Below are positions 34,437-43,619 of a stretch of DNA of 64,000 nt, in pieces (within the stretch, counting starts at the first letter, position 1; each line of letters opens with the position of its first letter). Position numbers and translations under genes: made by a program. Below the pieces are notes generated by a model that saw only the letters and a program-made list of their open reading frames with translations, made no database searches and was not told the DNA's origin. Source of the DNA: Saccharothrix sp. S26 (GTDB lineage: Bacteria > Actinomycetota > Actinomycetes > Mycobacteriales > Pseudonocardiaceae); NCBI RefSeq assembly GCF_021390395.1, contig NZ_JAJUWT010000017.1, positions 124,001 to 188,000 on the forward strand. Reading direction: 5' to 3'.

Positions 34437-35798
34437 GTGTCCGATCGTCCCGTGCTCCTGTTCCCCGGTCTCGGCGGGTACTCCCCGGGAGTGCTCCGGC
34501 AGGCCAAGACCTCCCACGGCGAGGTCGACGCCGTCTTCGACGAGATCGACGCCGCCGCCGCGCGGCTCGACGTGCCGTCGGTGTCGGCGGCCTTGTTCGA
34601 CGGCGAGCCGCGCCCGATCCGCGAGCTGCTCGCCGAACCGGCCGAGGTGCTCCAATTGGTCATCTTCGGCGTCTCCGTGGCCGTGCACCGCATCCTCGTC
34701 GCGCGAGGGGTGACGCCCCGGCTGCTCGTTGGCCACAGCTTCGGGGAGATGGCGGCGCTGGTCGCGGCCGGGGCGTTCACGCTGGCCGACGGGGTGCGGC
34801 TGGTGTGCGCCAGGGCGGCGGCGCTCAGGCCCTGGGAAGGCCGGGGCGGGATGGCCGCGATCGGCGTGGACGAGGCGACCGCGGGCCACGTCGCCGGGGT
34901 GCTGGACGAGCCGGACCTGGTGGTGGCCTGCCTGAACGCACCGCGCCAGACCGTGCTCGCGGGTCCGCTGCCGGCACTGGACCGCGCCGAGCGGCTCGCG
35001 GCGAACCTCGACCTGCTGTTCGCACGCCTGCACCTGCCCTACGCGTCGCACCACCCGTCGATGCGACCGGCGGTGGCCGACTTCGTGGCGAGGATGGGCG
35101 GGATCCGCCAACAGCCGTTGGAGCTGGCGGTCTACTCGCCCGTCCACGGCCGCCGCTACACCGATGACGACGACCTGAAGTGGGCGCTGGCCGAGTGCCT
35201 GGTGCGCCCGGTGCGGTTCACCGACGCCGTTCGGGAGTTGCACGCCAAGGGCTGCGTCACCTTCATCGAGAGCGGCGCGCTCAACGCCCTGACCAAGTGC
35301 GTCGAGCAGACGGTGCCCGACGTGCGTGCCGTCGCCCCGCTGGTCGACCCCGACCAGGAGGACGCGGGCCTGCGCGCCGCGGCCGACCCCACCGCACCGC
35401 CACCGACGCGCACGTCCCGCAACGGGCAGCCGTCGTCCACCTCCGCACCGGCGCGGACTTCCCCGCCTGCCGAGGCACAGGTGGTCGGGGTGGTCGGTGA
35501 TCCCGCCCCCGTCGCACCGGAGGCACCTCCCGCGCCCGCGGCGACCGACCGGCGCCGGGTTCTCGCGGAGTTGCGCGAGCTGTACGCCGACGCGCTGGAG
35601 TACCCGGCCGACCTGCTGACCGAGGACGCCCTGCTGGAGGCCGAGCTGGGCGTCGACTCGCTGAAGCAGACCTCGCTGCTGGGCCGGGTCGTCGAGCGGT
35701 TCGGCCTGACCGATCGCCCGGCGGAGCTGCCGGTGTGGGAGCTGCCGACGCTCGGCCGCATCGCCGACTACGTCACCACGTCGGGGGCATCGCGATGA
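34437..35798 (+). CDS. Acyltransferase-acyl carrier protein didomain (AT-ACP)
   Basis: The GTG at 34437 follows TCCGGAGG. The 453-residue protein starts with a malonyl-type acyltransferase: LLFPGLGGYSPG, nucleophile Ser101 in GHSFGEM, and a late catalytic-type His in YASHHPSM. A Pro/Ala-rich linker (about 315-370) leads to a single carrier domain (about 375-450) with LGVDSLKQ, where Ser408 would take phosphopantetheine. Only one carrier is present, unlike the tandem carriers of PUFA synthases. The stop overlaps the next start (ATGA), so this protein and the giant synthase are translationally coupled and presumably form one complex. No phosphopantetheinyl transferase is seen nearby. Confidence 0.88.
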   Translation: MSDRPVLLFPGLGGYSPGVLRQAKTSHGEVDAVFDEIDAAAARLDVPSVSAALFDGEPRPIRELLAEPAEVLQLVIFGVSVAVHRILVARGVTPRLLVGHSFGEMAALVAAGAFTLADGVRLVCARAAALRPWEGRGGMAAIGVDEATAGHVAGVLDEPDLVVACLNAPRQTVLAGPLPALDRAERLAANLDLLFARLHLPYASHHPSMRPAVADFVARMGGIRQQPLELAVYSPVHGRRYTDDDDLKWALAECLVRPVRFTDAVRELHAKGCVTFIESGALNALTKCVEQTVPDVRAVAPLVDPDQEDAGLRAAADPTAPPPTRTSRNGQPSSTSAPARTSPPAEAQVVGVVGDPAPVAPEAPPAPAATDRRRVLAELRELYADALEYPADLLTEDALLEAELGVDSLKQTSLLGRVVERFGLTDRPAELPVWELPTLGRIADYVTTSGASR

Positions 35799-38700
35799 GC
35801 GGCGAGTTCGCGGGCCGGGTCGTCCTCGTCACCGGAGGCGCACGCGGGGTGGGCAGGGCGGTCACCACGGCGTTCGCCCACCGGGGCGCACACGTGATCG
35901 TCAACTACTTCCACGCCACCGCGGAGGCTCCCCGGTTGGTCGAGGAGCTGATCGCCCGGGGCTGGTCGGCGGAGGCAGTACGCGCGTCGGTTGCCCTCGG
36001 AGACCAGGTCGACACGATGTTCGACGAGGTGCAGCGGCGGCACGGCGCGGTCGACGTGCTGGTGAACAACGCCGCGGCCGGCGCGCTGCTCCCCCTGGAC
36101 CGGCTGCACGAGTCGCACTGGCAGCGGGCAGTTGACACGAACCTGCGCGGCAGCCTGCGGTGCGCCCGGCGCGCGGCGCGCCTGATGGTCCGCCGCGGTG
36201 GTGGAGCGATCGTGAACCTGTCCTCGATCGGCAGCTCGCTCGTGATCGGGGACTACGCCACCGTGGGCACCACGAAGGCCGCCGTGGAAGCGCTGACGCG
36301 TTACCTGGCGGTGGAGTTCGCCCCCGACGGCATCCGGGTCAACACGGCCTCCGGTGGCCTGCTGGACGGCGCGGTCGCCGGCCTGTTCCCCGACGCCGAG
36401 CGGTTGGCCGAGCGGGTGCGGGAGGCGACACCCCTCGGGCACCGTCTCGGGCGCGAGGAGGAACTGGCCGAGCTGGTGGTGTTCCTCGCCTCGCCGGCCG
36501 CGTCCTGGATCACCGGGCAGACGGTGGTGGCCGACGGCGGGCTCTCCCTCGGCGCCGCGATGCTCGCACCACCACGCGGTGCCACGGCCCCGCCGTCGAC
36601 CTCTCCGGCGGTGGAACGCGGCTCGGCCGCAACGGCGGCACCGGAGAAACCGGTGGCCCGGGCGCACCCGCGGGACGACGCGGTGGCAGTGGTGGGCATC
36701 GGCGTGGTGACCCCCGGCGCGAACGACCCGGGCGAGCTGTGGCGGCTGCTGTCGGACGGGCGGAACGTCTTCCGCCGTCCCGTGCTGTTCGACGTGACGT
36801 CCTTCCACGCGACCGACCCTGCGGCCGAGGACCGGACCTACTCCCCGGAGTCGGGGTTCATCACCGACTTCCGCCCCCACCCGCGCCTGGCGGCCGAACT
36901 GGCGGGTGACCCGGCGCTGAGCCGGGAGGCCACCACGTTGTGGCTGCGCCACTGCCTGCACGCGGCGCTGGAGCGCGTCGGCAGGTCGGCGGGCGACCGC
37001 TGCTTCGCGGCGTTCGGCTACACCGCCGACGGCAGCCAGGACCTCGAATCGCACCTCGTGCTGACCGGCTACCTCGGCCGCGTCGCCGATCGCCTGCCGG
37101 CAGACGCCGTGCGCGTGCTGCGGGAGCGCTACGACCGCCTGGGCCAACCGCCGCACGAGTTCCTGCCCCACCGGGTCGGCCGCAACGCCATCGCGGGGCT
37201 GCTGCCGGACGCCACGGAGCTGGTCATGGTGGACACCGCGTGCTCCTCCTCGCTCTACGCCCTGGACCTCGGCGTCAAGGCCCTGCGGGAAGGCAGCGCC
37301 GACCTGGCCGTCTGCGGCGGCGCGTTCGCCTACAGCGCGCGCAACCTGGTGCTGTTCTCCAAGCTCCAAGGGCTCTCCCGATCGGGCACGGTGCGCTGCT
37401 TCGACCGCGCGGCGGACGGCGTTCTGTTCTCCGACGGCGCCGGCGCCGTGGTGCTCAAGCGGCTGGACCGCGCGCACGCCGACGGTGACCGGGTGCTCGG
37501 CGTCGTCGAGGGCATCGGGCTGGCGGGCGACGGCCGGGGCAAGGCCATCTACGCGCCCAACGCCGAGGGCCAGGCCCTGGCCCTGCGCCGGGCCTACCGC
37601 GCCGCCGGGGTCGACCCGGTCGATGTCGGCTGGGTCGTCGCCCACGCGACCGGGACCCGTGCGGGCGACAGCACGGAGGTGGCCGCCCTGCGGGAGGTCG
37701 CCGGGCACGGTGGCCCGGCGCTGCTGTCGTCCAACAAGGCCGTGGTCGGGCACACCGGTTGGGCCGCGGGGCTGGTCTCGCTCAGCCAGGCGCTGTCCGG
37801 CCTGGCCCGCGGCGAGGCGCCCGCGCAGCCGTACCTGCGCGATCCCATCGACGCCGTCGCCGAGAGCCGGTTCACGCCGCCGACCGCGGTGGCGGCACGC
37901 GCGGTGCCCGCGGGACGGGACGGCACCCGTCGGGTGGGCATCTCGTCGTTCGGGTTCGGCGGCACCGACGCGCACCTCGTGCTCGGCGAGGACCGGCCCG
38001 ACCGGCCGGGTGGCGGCACCTCGGTGGTGGAGGAGGAGGTCGTGGTCGTGGGGTGGGCGGTCGACGTGCCCGGTGGCGACCCGACCGGCTGGCTGCGCGG
38101 CGCCGCACCCGCGCCGCCCGTGACCTTCGGCGACGACTACCCGTTGCCGGGGTGGCAGGAGGTGAAGCTGCCACCCGCCACCCTGCGCGGCATGGACCGC
38201 ACGCAGATCATGGTGCTGCGCGCGGCGGCGGCGCTGCCCGCCGAGGTCGGCGCGGTGCTGGGGGAGCTGCACGACACCACCGGTGTCGTGGTCGGGCACA
38301 TGGGCCCCACGCGCCGCGCGGTCCACTACGCGCTGCGCTGCTACCTGGGCGACCTCGACCGCGCGCTCGTGGACCACACGGCTTCCGACGCCGACCTGGC
38401 CGAGTCGCTGGACCGGCTGACCGCCGACGTGCGATCCCTGGTGCCCGCCGCCACCGAGGACTCCTTCCCCGGCATCATGCCGAACATCATCGCCTCGCGC
38501 CTGGCCGCCGTCCGCGACTTCCGCGGCCTCAACGCGACCCTCGACGGCGGCCCCGATTCCAGCCTGGACGCCCTGCGCGCGGCCGAGCGCTACCTGCGGC
38601 ACGGCGACCTCGACGCCGCCGTGGTCGCCGGTGTCAACGGCAACACCACCGCGGAGTACCGGCGACTGCTGACCTCGACCGGCGAGACCGACGCCCCGGC

Positions 38701-41356
38701 CGAAGGCGCCTTCCTGGTCGTGCTCGTCCGCGGGTCGATCGCCCGGCGGCACTCGCTGCCCGTCCTGTGCCGGCTGCGCACCCGCTTCGGCCCGACCGAT
38801 CCGGCCACCAGGCCCCGCCGGCACGCGCCGCTGGCCGGCTCGGGCCGCACCTACCTCGGAGCCGATGCGCTGCTGGCCGTCGTGGCCCGGCTGGCCGGCG
38901 GGCACGCCGAGGCGACGGTGGGTTCGGCGGCGGACGTCGGCACCCAGGTCGACCTCACCGTGCCGTCCGCGGCCCCGCCAGAGGCCCCGGGCTGGTCCGC
39001 GCCCACCGGAACGGCGCTGACCCGGGTGACGCCTCGGCTGAGCCCGGCCGCGCCGCGTCGCGTCCGGTCGCCGCTGCCGTCGGTGCCGCCCGGCAGCCTG
39101 GTCGTGCTCTCGCACCCGGACCTGGTGGACGGAGTCGAGCTGCCCCGGGACGCGCGCGTCGTCGTCGCGCCCTCGGCCGCGGGAGGCGGCCTGCCGACCA
39201 CCGCGAAGCTGACCGCGCTGCTGCCGCCCGACGAGGCGCCGTTCGAGCACGTCCGCGTCCTGGCCCGGGTGGACGGGGACGGCCCGGCACCGGCGGACCT
39301 CTCGGCTCTCGACCGGCTTCGCGCAGTGCACGACCTCGCGTTCCTCGCGGCCAAGAGGTGGCGCGGGCGGAAGAGTTCGTCCTACGCGGTGCTGATCACG
39401 GGAGCCGTCCGCGCGGCCGCGCCCCACCCGGCGGCCGGCCTGTTCACCGGGCTGGTCAAGGCGCTGGCTCGCGAGACGCCGAACGCCCTGGTGTTCGCCG
39501 TCGTCACCGACCTGACGGACCCGCCGGCGAGCCTGGACCTGCTCGCCCGGGAATCGGCCAGGGCGCACGACCTGGCCGTGGTGGTCCACGCGGCCGGGCG
39601 GCGCCTGGAGCACCGGCTGGTCGCGGACCCCGGACCGACCGCGGACGGCGCCCTGCCGCGCGGCGGGATCGTCGTGGCGGCGGGCGGCACCAGGGGGTTG
39701 ACCGCCCGGCTCCTGATGCGGCTGGCCGAGGAGAGCGCCCCGGAGGCGGTGTACCTGCTGGGCCGCCACGCCCCCGAAGCCGAGGCACTGCCCACTCGTG
39801 CGGAGTTCCTGTCGCAGCGGCGCAAACAGGATCCGGCGTCGTCGGTGGCGAGCCTGTCGGCCGAGTACGACCACCGCGCGGCGGCGGCGGAGACCGCGCG
39901 TACCGTCGGTGACCTGGCCGCGATCCTCGGCAGCGATCGGGTCCGCTTCATCCGCTGCGACCTCACCGACCCCGCGCAGACCGCGGCGGCCGTCGACCGG
40001 GTGTTCACCGCGCACCACCGAGTCGACCTGCTGGTCAACGCGGCCGGCAGGCACGTCGGCGGGCGCGTGGCCACCACCTCCCTCCACACCGCTCGCGGGG
40101 TGCGCGACACGAAGGTGCTCGCCTACCTCAACCTGTGCGCCGCGTTCGCGCACCGCCGTCCCGACCGCTGGCTCAACATCGGCTCCCTGCTGGCGGTCCT
40201 GGGCTGGCCGGGGGAGGCGGACTACTGCTCGGCCAACGAGGTCCTCGGCCTCGCGGCGCACTGGCGGGACGCCGGTCCGGGCGGTCGTGAGACCACGTTC
40301 GCCTCGCCGCTGTGGGAGCAGTCCGGGTTCGCCGCCGAACCGGTCGTGCGGGACCTGCTGCGCAGGCAGGGCGCCCTCACCGGCGTGTCGGACCGGGAGG
40401 GCGTCGACCTGGTCCTGCGCGAGCTGCGCCGGGGCCTGCCCGATCCGGAGGTGACCCACCTCGGGAGCGCGGAACGGCGGTTGCTCGTCACCACCCGCCG
40501 GCACGCGCTGGAGGTCGCGCCGGAGCCCGGCGGGCGCGCGCTGCTCTGGCGTCCCGACCCCGACGAGGACGGCTACTTCCGGCACCACCGGCTGCACGGC
40601 GCGCCGACGTTGCCGGGCGCGTGGATCGCCGAGCTCGCGGTGGCCGCGAGCCTGCGCGGTGACCGCGACGGTGTGCCGGTGGCGGTTTCCGACCTGGTGT
40701 TCCACGCTCCGCTGGCCGTCCTGGGCCGAGCCGGGCGCACGTGCTCGGTCGAGGCGTCCGACACCGGTGACGACCGGATGCGGGTGCGCGTGCTGGCCGA
40801 CGTCGTCGCGCCCGACGGACGGCTGCTCGTCGGCGGACGCCCGCACGCCGCCGCCGTGGTGGAGTTCGCCGCGCGGCACCTGAGCCCCGCACCCGGCAGC
40901 GCGCCGACGACACCTCTGCCGGAGACGGTCTTCCACTACGGCGCGACCGGTCCGGTGGTGCTCGACCCGCCGTTCGCCTGCCTCGCGGAGGTGCGTGCCG
41001 ACGCGCACCGCGCCCGGGCGCGGTTCCGCCCCTCCTTGGGGCGGTGGGCCGAGCGGCTGGCGGGGCTGCGCCTGCCGGTGCTGCTGGTCGACGCCCTGAT
41101 CCAGTGCGCGCTGATCGCCGACCGACGCGACGGGGACGATCCGCTGCCGATTCCGACCGGGGTGGAGCGGGTCGAGTGGTACACGGGCGCCAACGACGTC
41201 GAACTGCTCGACCGGCACGGCGACGGCATCACCGTGGCCGCCGCCGACGGTGATGCGGTGGCCTCGGCTCCCGACGGCACGCCTTTGGTGCGGTTGACCG
41301 GGGTTCGCGCCGCGGGCAACACGACCTCGAAGGAGGTGAGCCGTGCCGGTCGATGA
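35795..41356 (+). CDS. PUFA-synthase-like iterative synthase: enoyl reductase (FabL-type)-KS-CLF-KR-DH
   Basis: The ATG at 35795 overlaps the AT-ACP stop; the protein has 1853 residues. About 1-255 is an SDR whose active site is Tyr154-x6-Lys161, the spacing of enoyl reductases FabI/FabL rather than the Y-x3-K of ketoreductases. RYLAVE and SGG after it also match FabL. About 295-740 is a ketosynthase with Cys483 in DTACSSS, HATGT and NKAVVGHTG. About 748-1000 is a shorter ketosynthase-like domain with LDGGPDSSLDAL in place of the Cys motif, hence chain-length-factor-like. About 1190-1560 is a PUFA-type ketoreductase (GGTRGLT, Tyr1477 in DYCSANE). About 1580-1830 is a dehydratase (HRLHGAPTLP, His1598). 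There is no AT or ACP, which the upstream protein supplies. All activities for full reduction of each added unit are present. Confidence 0.82.
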   Translation: MSGEFAGRVVLVTGGARGVGRAVTTAFAHRGAHVIVNYFHATAEAPRLVEELIARGWSAEAVRASVALGDQVDTMFDEVQRRHGAVDVLVNNAAAGALLPLDRLHESHWQRAVDTNLRGSLRCARRAARLMVRRGGGAIVNLSSIGSSLVIGDYATVGTTKAAVEALTRYLAVEFAPDGIRVNTASGGLLDGAVAGLFPDAERLAERVREATPLGHRLGREEELAELVVFLASPAASWITGQTVVADGGLSLGAAMLAPPRGATAPPSTSPAVERGSAATAAPEKPVARAHPRDDAVAVVGIGVVTPGANDPGELWRLLSDGRNVFRRPVLFDVTSFHATDPAAEDRTYSPESGFITDFRPHPRLAAELAGDPALSREATTLWLRHCLHAALERVGRSAGDRCFAAFGYTADGSQDLESHLVLTGYLGRVADRLPADAVRVLRERYDRLGQPPHEFLPHRVGRNAIAGLLPDATELVMVDTACSSSLYALDLGVKALREGSADLAVCGGAFAYSARNLVLFSKLQGLSRSGTVRCFDRAADGVLFSDGAGAVVLKRLDRAHADGDRVLGVVEGIGLAGDGRGKAIYAPNAEGQALALRRAYRAAGVDPVDVGWVVAHATGTRAGDSTEVAALREVAGHGGPALLSSNKAVVGHTGWAAGLVSLSQALSGLARGEAPAQPYLRDPIDAVAESRFTPPTAVAARAVPAGRDGTRRVGISSFGFGGTDAHLVLGEDRPDRPGGGTSVVEEEVVVVGWAVDVPGGDPTGWLRGAAPAPPVTFGDDYPLPGWQEVKLPPATLRGMDRTQIMVLRAAAALPAEVGAVLGELHDTTGVVVGHMGPTRRAVHYALRCYLGDLDRALVDHTASDADLAESLDRLTADVRSLVPAATEDSFPGIMPNIIASRLAAVRDFRGLNATLDGGPDSSLDALRAAERYLRHGDLDAAVVAGVNGNTTAEYRRLLTSTGETDAPAEGAFLVVLVRGSIARRHSLPVLCRLRTRFGPTDPATRPRRHAPLAGSGRTYLGADALLAVVARLAGGHAEATVGSAADVGTQVDLTVPSAAPPEAPGWSAPTGTALTRVTPRLSPAAPRRVRSPLPSVPPGSLVVLSHPDLVDGVELPRDARVVVAPSAAGGGLPTTAKLTALLPPDEAPFEHVRVLARVDGDGPAPADLSALDRLRAVHDLAFLAAKRWRGRKSSSYAVLITGAVRAAAPHPAAGLFTGLVKALARETPNALVFAVVTDLTDPPASLDLLARESARAHDLAVVVHAAGRRLEHRLVADPGPTADGALPRGGIVVAAGGTRGLTARLLMRLAEESAPEAVYLLGRHAPEAEALPTRAEFLSQRRKQDPASSVASLSAEYDHRAAAAETARTVGDLAAILGSDRVRFIRCDLTDPAQTAAAVDRVFTAHHRVDLLVNAAGRHVGGRVATTSLHTARGVRDTKVLAYLNLCAAFAHRRPDRWLNIGSLLAVLGWPGEADYCSANEVLGLAAHWRDAGPGGRETTFASPLWEQSGFAAEPVVRDLLRRQGALTGVSDREGVDLVLRELRRGLPDPEVTHLGSAERRLLVTTRRHALEVAPEPGGRALLWRPDPDEDGYFRHHRLHGAPTLPGAWIAELAVAASLRGDRDGVPVAVSDLVFHAPLAVLGRAGRTCSVEASDTGDDRMRVRVLADVVAPDGRLLVGGRPHAAAVVEFAARHLSPAPGSAPTTPLPETVFHYGATGPVVLDPPFACLAEVRADAHRARARFRPSLGRWAERLAGLRLPVLLVDALIQCALIADRRDGDDPLPIPTGVERVEWYTGANDVELLDRHGDGITVAAADGDAVASAPDGTPLVRLTGVRAAGNTTSKEVSRAGR

Positions 41357-43085
41357 CGACTTCCGCGACGTGCTGGCGACGCTGTTCCGGCACGAGGTGT
41401 TCCGACCCCGCGGCGGCATGGACTACCAGGAGCGCTGCGAGCTGACCTACGAGAGGCTCCGCGTCGTCGGCGAGCACCTGCCACCGGGCAGCGCCCTGCT
41501 GCGGGACCTGCCCAAGCTGTTCACCACCCTCGAATGGGCCGCGGTGGCCGATCCACCGCTGTTCCTGGCGCTGACCCTGCACGTGTGCCTCAGCCTCGGC
41601 GCGATCGTCGAGTTCGGTGACGAGCGAGCCGAACAGCACGTGCGCGAGTTGGACGACATGTCGAGCTTCGGGGCGCTGCTCGTCACGGAGCTGGGCCGGG
41701 GCAACAGCCACCTCGGCATCCGGACCACCGCGGAGCACGACGTCGCCACCGGGGAGTTCGTGCTGCGCACCCCCGACGAGGCCGCGCGCAAGTTCATGCC
41801 CAACGTGGGGCTGGCGCACGTGCCGAAGACCGGCGTGGTCTATGCCAGGCTCCGAACCGGGGGCCGTGACCACGGCGTGTTCCCGTTCGTCACCCCGATC
41901 CGCACCGCCGACGGCACACCGGACGGCGTGCGCGTGGTCCCGTTGCCCGAGGCCCCGCTGTTGCCCTTGGACTACGCGCTCATCGAGTTCGACGGCCTGC
42001 GCCTGCCCGGTGCCGCGCTGCTGGCCGACGACGCCCGCTTCGACGCCGACGGGGTGTTCGACGACCCGCTCGGAGGTGCGGACCGCCGGCTGAGACGGTC
42101 GCTCGACATCCGGCACAACGCCTGGGTGGCCTCGTCGGCGGCGCTGGCCGCCGTGGCCCGTGCCGGTGTCGTGAACGCGCTGCGCCACGCCCGGAACCGG
42201 CTCACGGTGTCGCAGTTCGCCGGCGAGCGTGTCGTCCTCGACCACCGCGCCCAGCAGCGACCGCTCTTCGGCGCGCTGGCGGACTGCTACGCCCTGACCC
42301 GCCTGGTCGAGCGGGTCAAGGCCGCGCGCACCCGGTCGCAGACCGGCGAGCGCGTCCCGGACGGTTCCGCCTGGACGGCCGGACCGGCGTTGAACCGCAC
42401 CTACGGCCTGGTCAAAGCGGTCGCGAGCACCCTGACCGGTGACATCGTGACCACGTGCGGGCTCCGGTGCGGTGCGCACGGAGTGTTCGCCACCGGCCGG
42501 TGGGTCGACTACCAGGGACTGGCGCACATGCTGGGTCCGGCCGCGGGGGACGGTTACCTCATCGTCCTCGAAGCCGCCCGCGGCATGGCCGCCGGCGACC
42601 ACTACGAACCCCCGCTGCGCGAAGACGTCGCCGATGTGGACCTGTCCGCCCCCGCGTCGTGGGCCCGTCTCGCCCGCGCGCGCGAGCGCCTGCTGCACGA
42701 ACGCCTGGTGGACCGGATGCGCCTGGCCGCCAGGCGGGGGCAGCAGGGCTTCGAGGCGTGGAACAACCGCAGCCACCTGGGCACGGAGCTGGCCGAAGCG
42801 CACGTGGCACGCCTGATGCTCGAAGCGGTCGCGGAGGCGCCCGCGAGCTCGTCGGCCGGCTCGGCGACACGCCTGGCGGATGCGCTGAGCGCGATGCACG
42901 CGGTGCGCGAGCTGTCCCGGCACGCCGCCTTCCACCTCCGCGAAGGGCTGATCACCGCCGAGCAGCTCGATGGGCTGGCCGAGCGCGAGCACGACCTGTG
43001 CGACCGCGTCCTGACCGACCTCGACGCCGCGCCACTGCTGCTGGACGTGCCAGAAGAACTGCTCCACCATCCCGTGCATCGTTGA
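41343..43085 (+). CDS. Acyl-CoA oxidase/dehydrogenase-like flavoprotein
   Basis: The GTG at 41343 lies within the end of the synthase gene and is preceded by a near-perfect AGGAGGTGA site. The 580-residue length and layout suit acyl-CoA oxidases more than 380-residue acyl-CoA dehydrogenases: an N-terminal helical domain, a flavin-binding beta region with LLVTELGRGNSHLGIRTTAE, two C-terminal helical domains, and TCGLRCGAHGVF. It would introduce a 2,3 double bond into an acyl thioester, passing electrons to oxygen or another acceptor. Coupled translation with the synthase suggests it desaturates the growing or finished chain (inference). Confidence 0.82.
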   Translation: MPVDDDFRDVLATLFRHEVFRPRGGMDYQERCELTYERLRVVGEHLPPGSALLRDLPKLFTTLEWAAVADPPLFLALTLHVCLSLGAIVEFGDERAEQHVRELDDMSSFGALLVTELGRGNSHLGIRTTAEHDVATGEFVLRTPDEAARKFMPNVGLAHVPKTGVVYARLRTGGRDHGVFPFVTPIRTADGTPDGVRVVPLPEAPLLPLDYALIEFDGLRLPGAALLADDARFDADGVFDDPLGGADRRLRRSLDIRHNAWVASSAALAAVARAGVVNALRHARNRLTVSQFAGERVVLDHRAQQRPLFGALADCYALTRLVERVKAARTRSQTGERVPDGSAWTAGPALNRTYGLVKAVASTLTGDIVTTCGLRCGAHGVFATGRWVDYQGLAHMLGPAAGDGYLIVLEAARGMAAGDHYEPPLREDVADVDLSAPASWARLARARERLLHERLVDRMRLAARRGQQGFEAWNNRSHLGTELAEAHVARLMLEAVAEAPASSSAGSATRLADALSAMHAVRELSRHAAFHLREGLITAEQLDGLAEREHDLCDRVLTDLDAAPLLLDVPEELLHHPVHR

Positions 43086-43190
43086 AACACAATTTTTCGG
43101 CACCGTTGCCGACGGTTGACGGTATTCCCCTCGATATGTCACACGCGACTTGCGTCACGGCCGAACGGGGGATTCTTCCGTGTCGAAGAC

Positions 43191-43205
43191 GTGAGACGAT
43201 CTCAC
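43191..43205. promoter_or_regulatory. Perfect palindrome upstream of the small LuxR gene
   Basis: GTGAGA-CGA-TCTCAC is a 6-bp inverted repeat with a 3-base spacer, 46 bases upstream of the LuxR-type gene start. LuxR/NarL-type regulators bind such dyads, so autoregulation is possible. Confidence 0.5.
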
Positions 43206-43250
43206 CCGGGAAGAAGGTTTCGAAGTCTCGACCCTTAAGGAGTTCCTCGT

Positions 43251-43619
43251 ATGTCGACCACCTCCTCCGGGGAGGGTGAGAAACGAAGTCGGGACATAGT
43301 GGAACTGCTCCGTCGTTTACAAGCGCACCAGCAGGAGGCACAGCAGCTGCTCGCTCTCGCAGAGCAGATCAGCAAGTTGGCGCCCGTGGAGGGGCAGTCG
43401 GCGATGTGCGGTCGGAAAGCGGCGCGCGCTCAATTCACCGAACGTGAGAAGAACGTGGTCGACCTGCTCACCCAAGGCATGTCGAATCGCACGATCGCCC
43501 GGGCGCTCGACATCTCGGAACGGACGGTGAAGAACCACCTCAACTCGATCTTCCACAAATTGGGCGTCGCCGACCGGACCCAAGCGGTGATCGCCCTCAT
43601 GCGCGGAGCGGAGGAATGA
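43251..43619 (+). CDS. Small LuxR-type transcriptional regulator
   Basis: The ATG at 43251 follows AAGGAG with good spacing and gives 122 residues. An N-terminal helical, Gln-rich segment (ELLRRLQAHQQEAQQLLALA) probably mediates dimerisation. The C-terminal LuxR helix-turn-helix (about 60-120) has FTEREKNVVDLLTQGMSNRT and ISERTVKNHLNSIFHKLG. No receiver or ligand domain is present. It follows the synthase operon after a 165-base gap carrying a palindrome and is coupled by ATGA to the hydrolase gene. It is a likely pathway-specific regulator, the counterpart of the LuxR gene at 55011. Confidence 0.88.
   Translation: MSTTSSGEGEKRSRDIVELLRRLQAHQQEAQQLLALAEQISKLAPVEGQSAMCGRKAARAQFTEREKNVVDLLTQGMSNRTIARALDISERTVKNHLNSIFHKLGVADRTQAVIALMRGAEE

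Noticed and set aside
35795-41356. Reading the synthase as an enediyne PKS
   Set aside because: Enediyne synthases have AT, ACP and a C-terminal PPTase domain in the same chain; none is present, and no other enediyne genes are nearby.
35768-41419. A very long minus-strand open frame (about 1880 codons) opposite the iterative synthase
   Set aside because: High-GC genes leave the opposite strand open by codon bias. The translation is Arg/Gly/Gln/Val-rich without motifs, while the plus strand shows full catalytic signatures.
43116-43140. TTGACG followed by TATGTC as a sigma-70 promoter before the LuxR gene
   Set aside because: Spacing is only about 13 bases, too short for a normal promoter.
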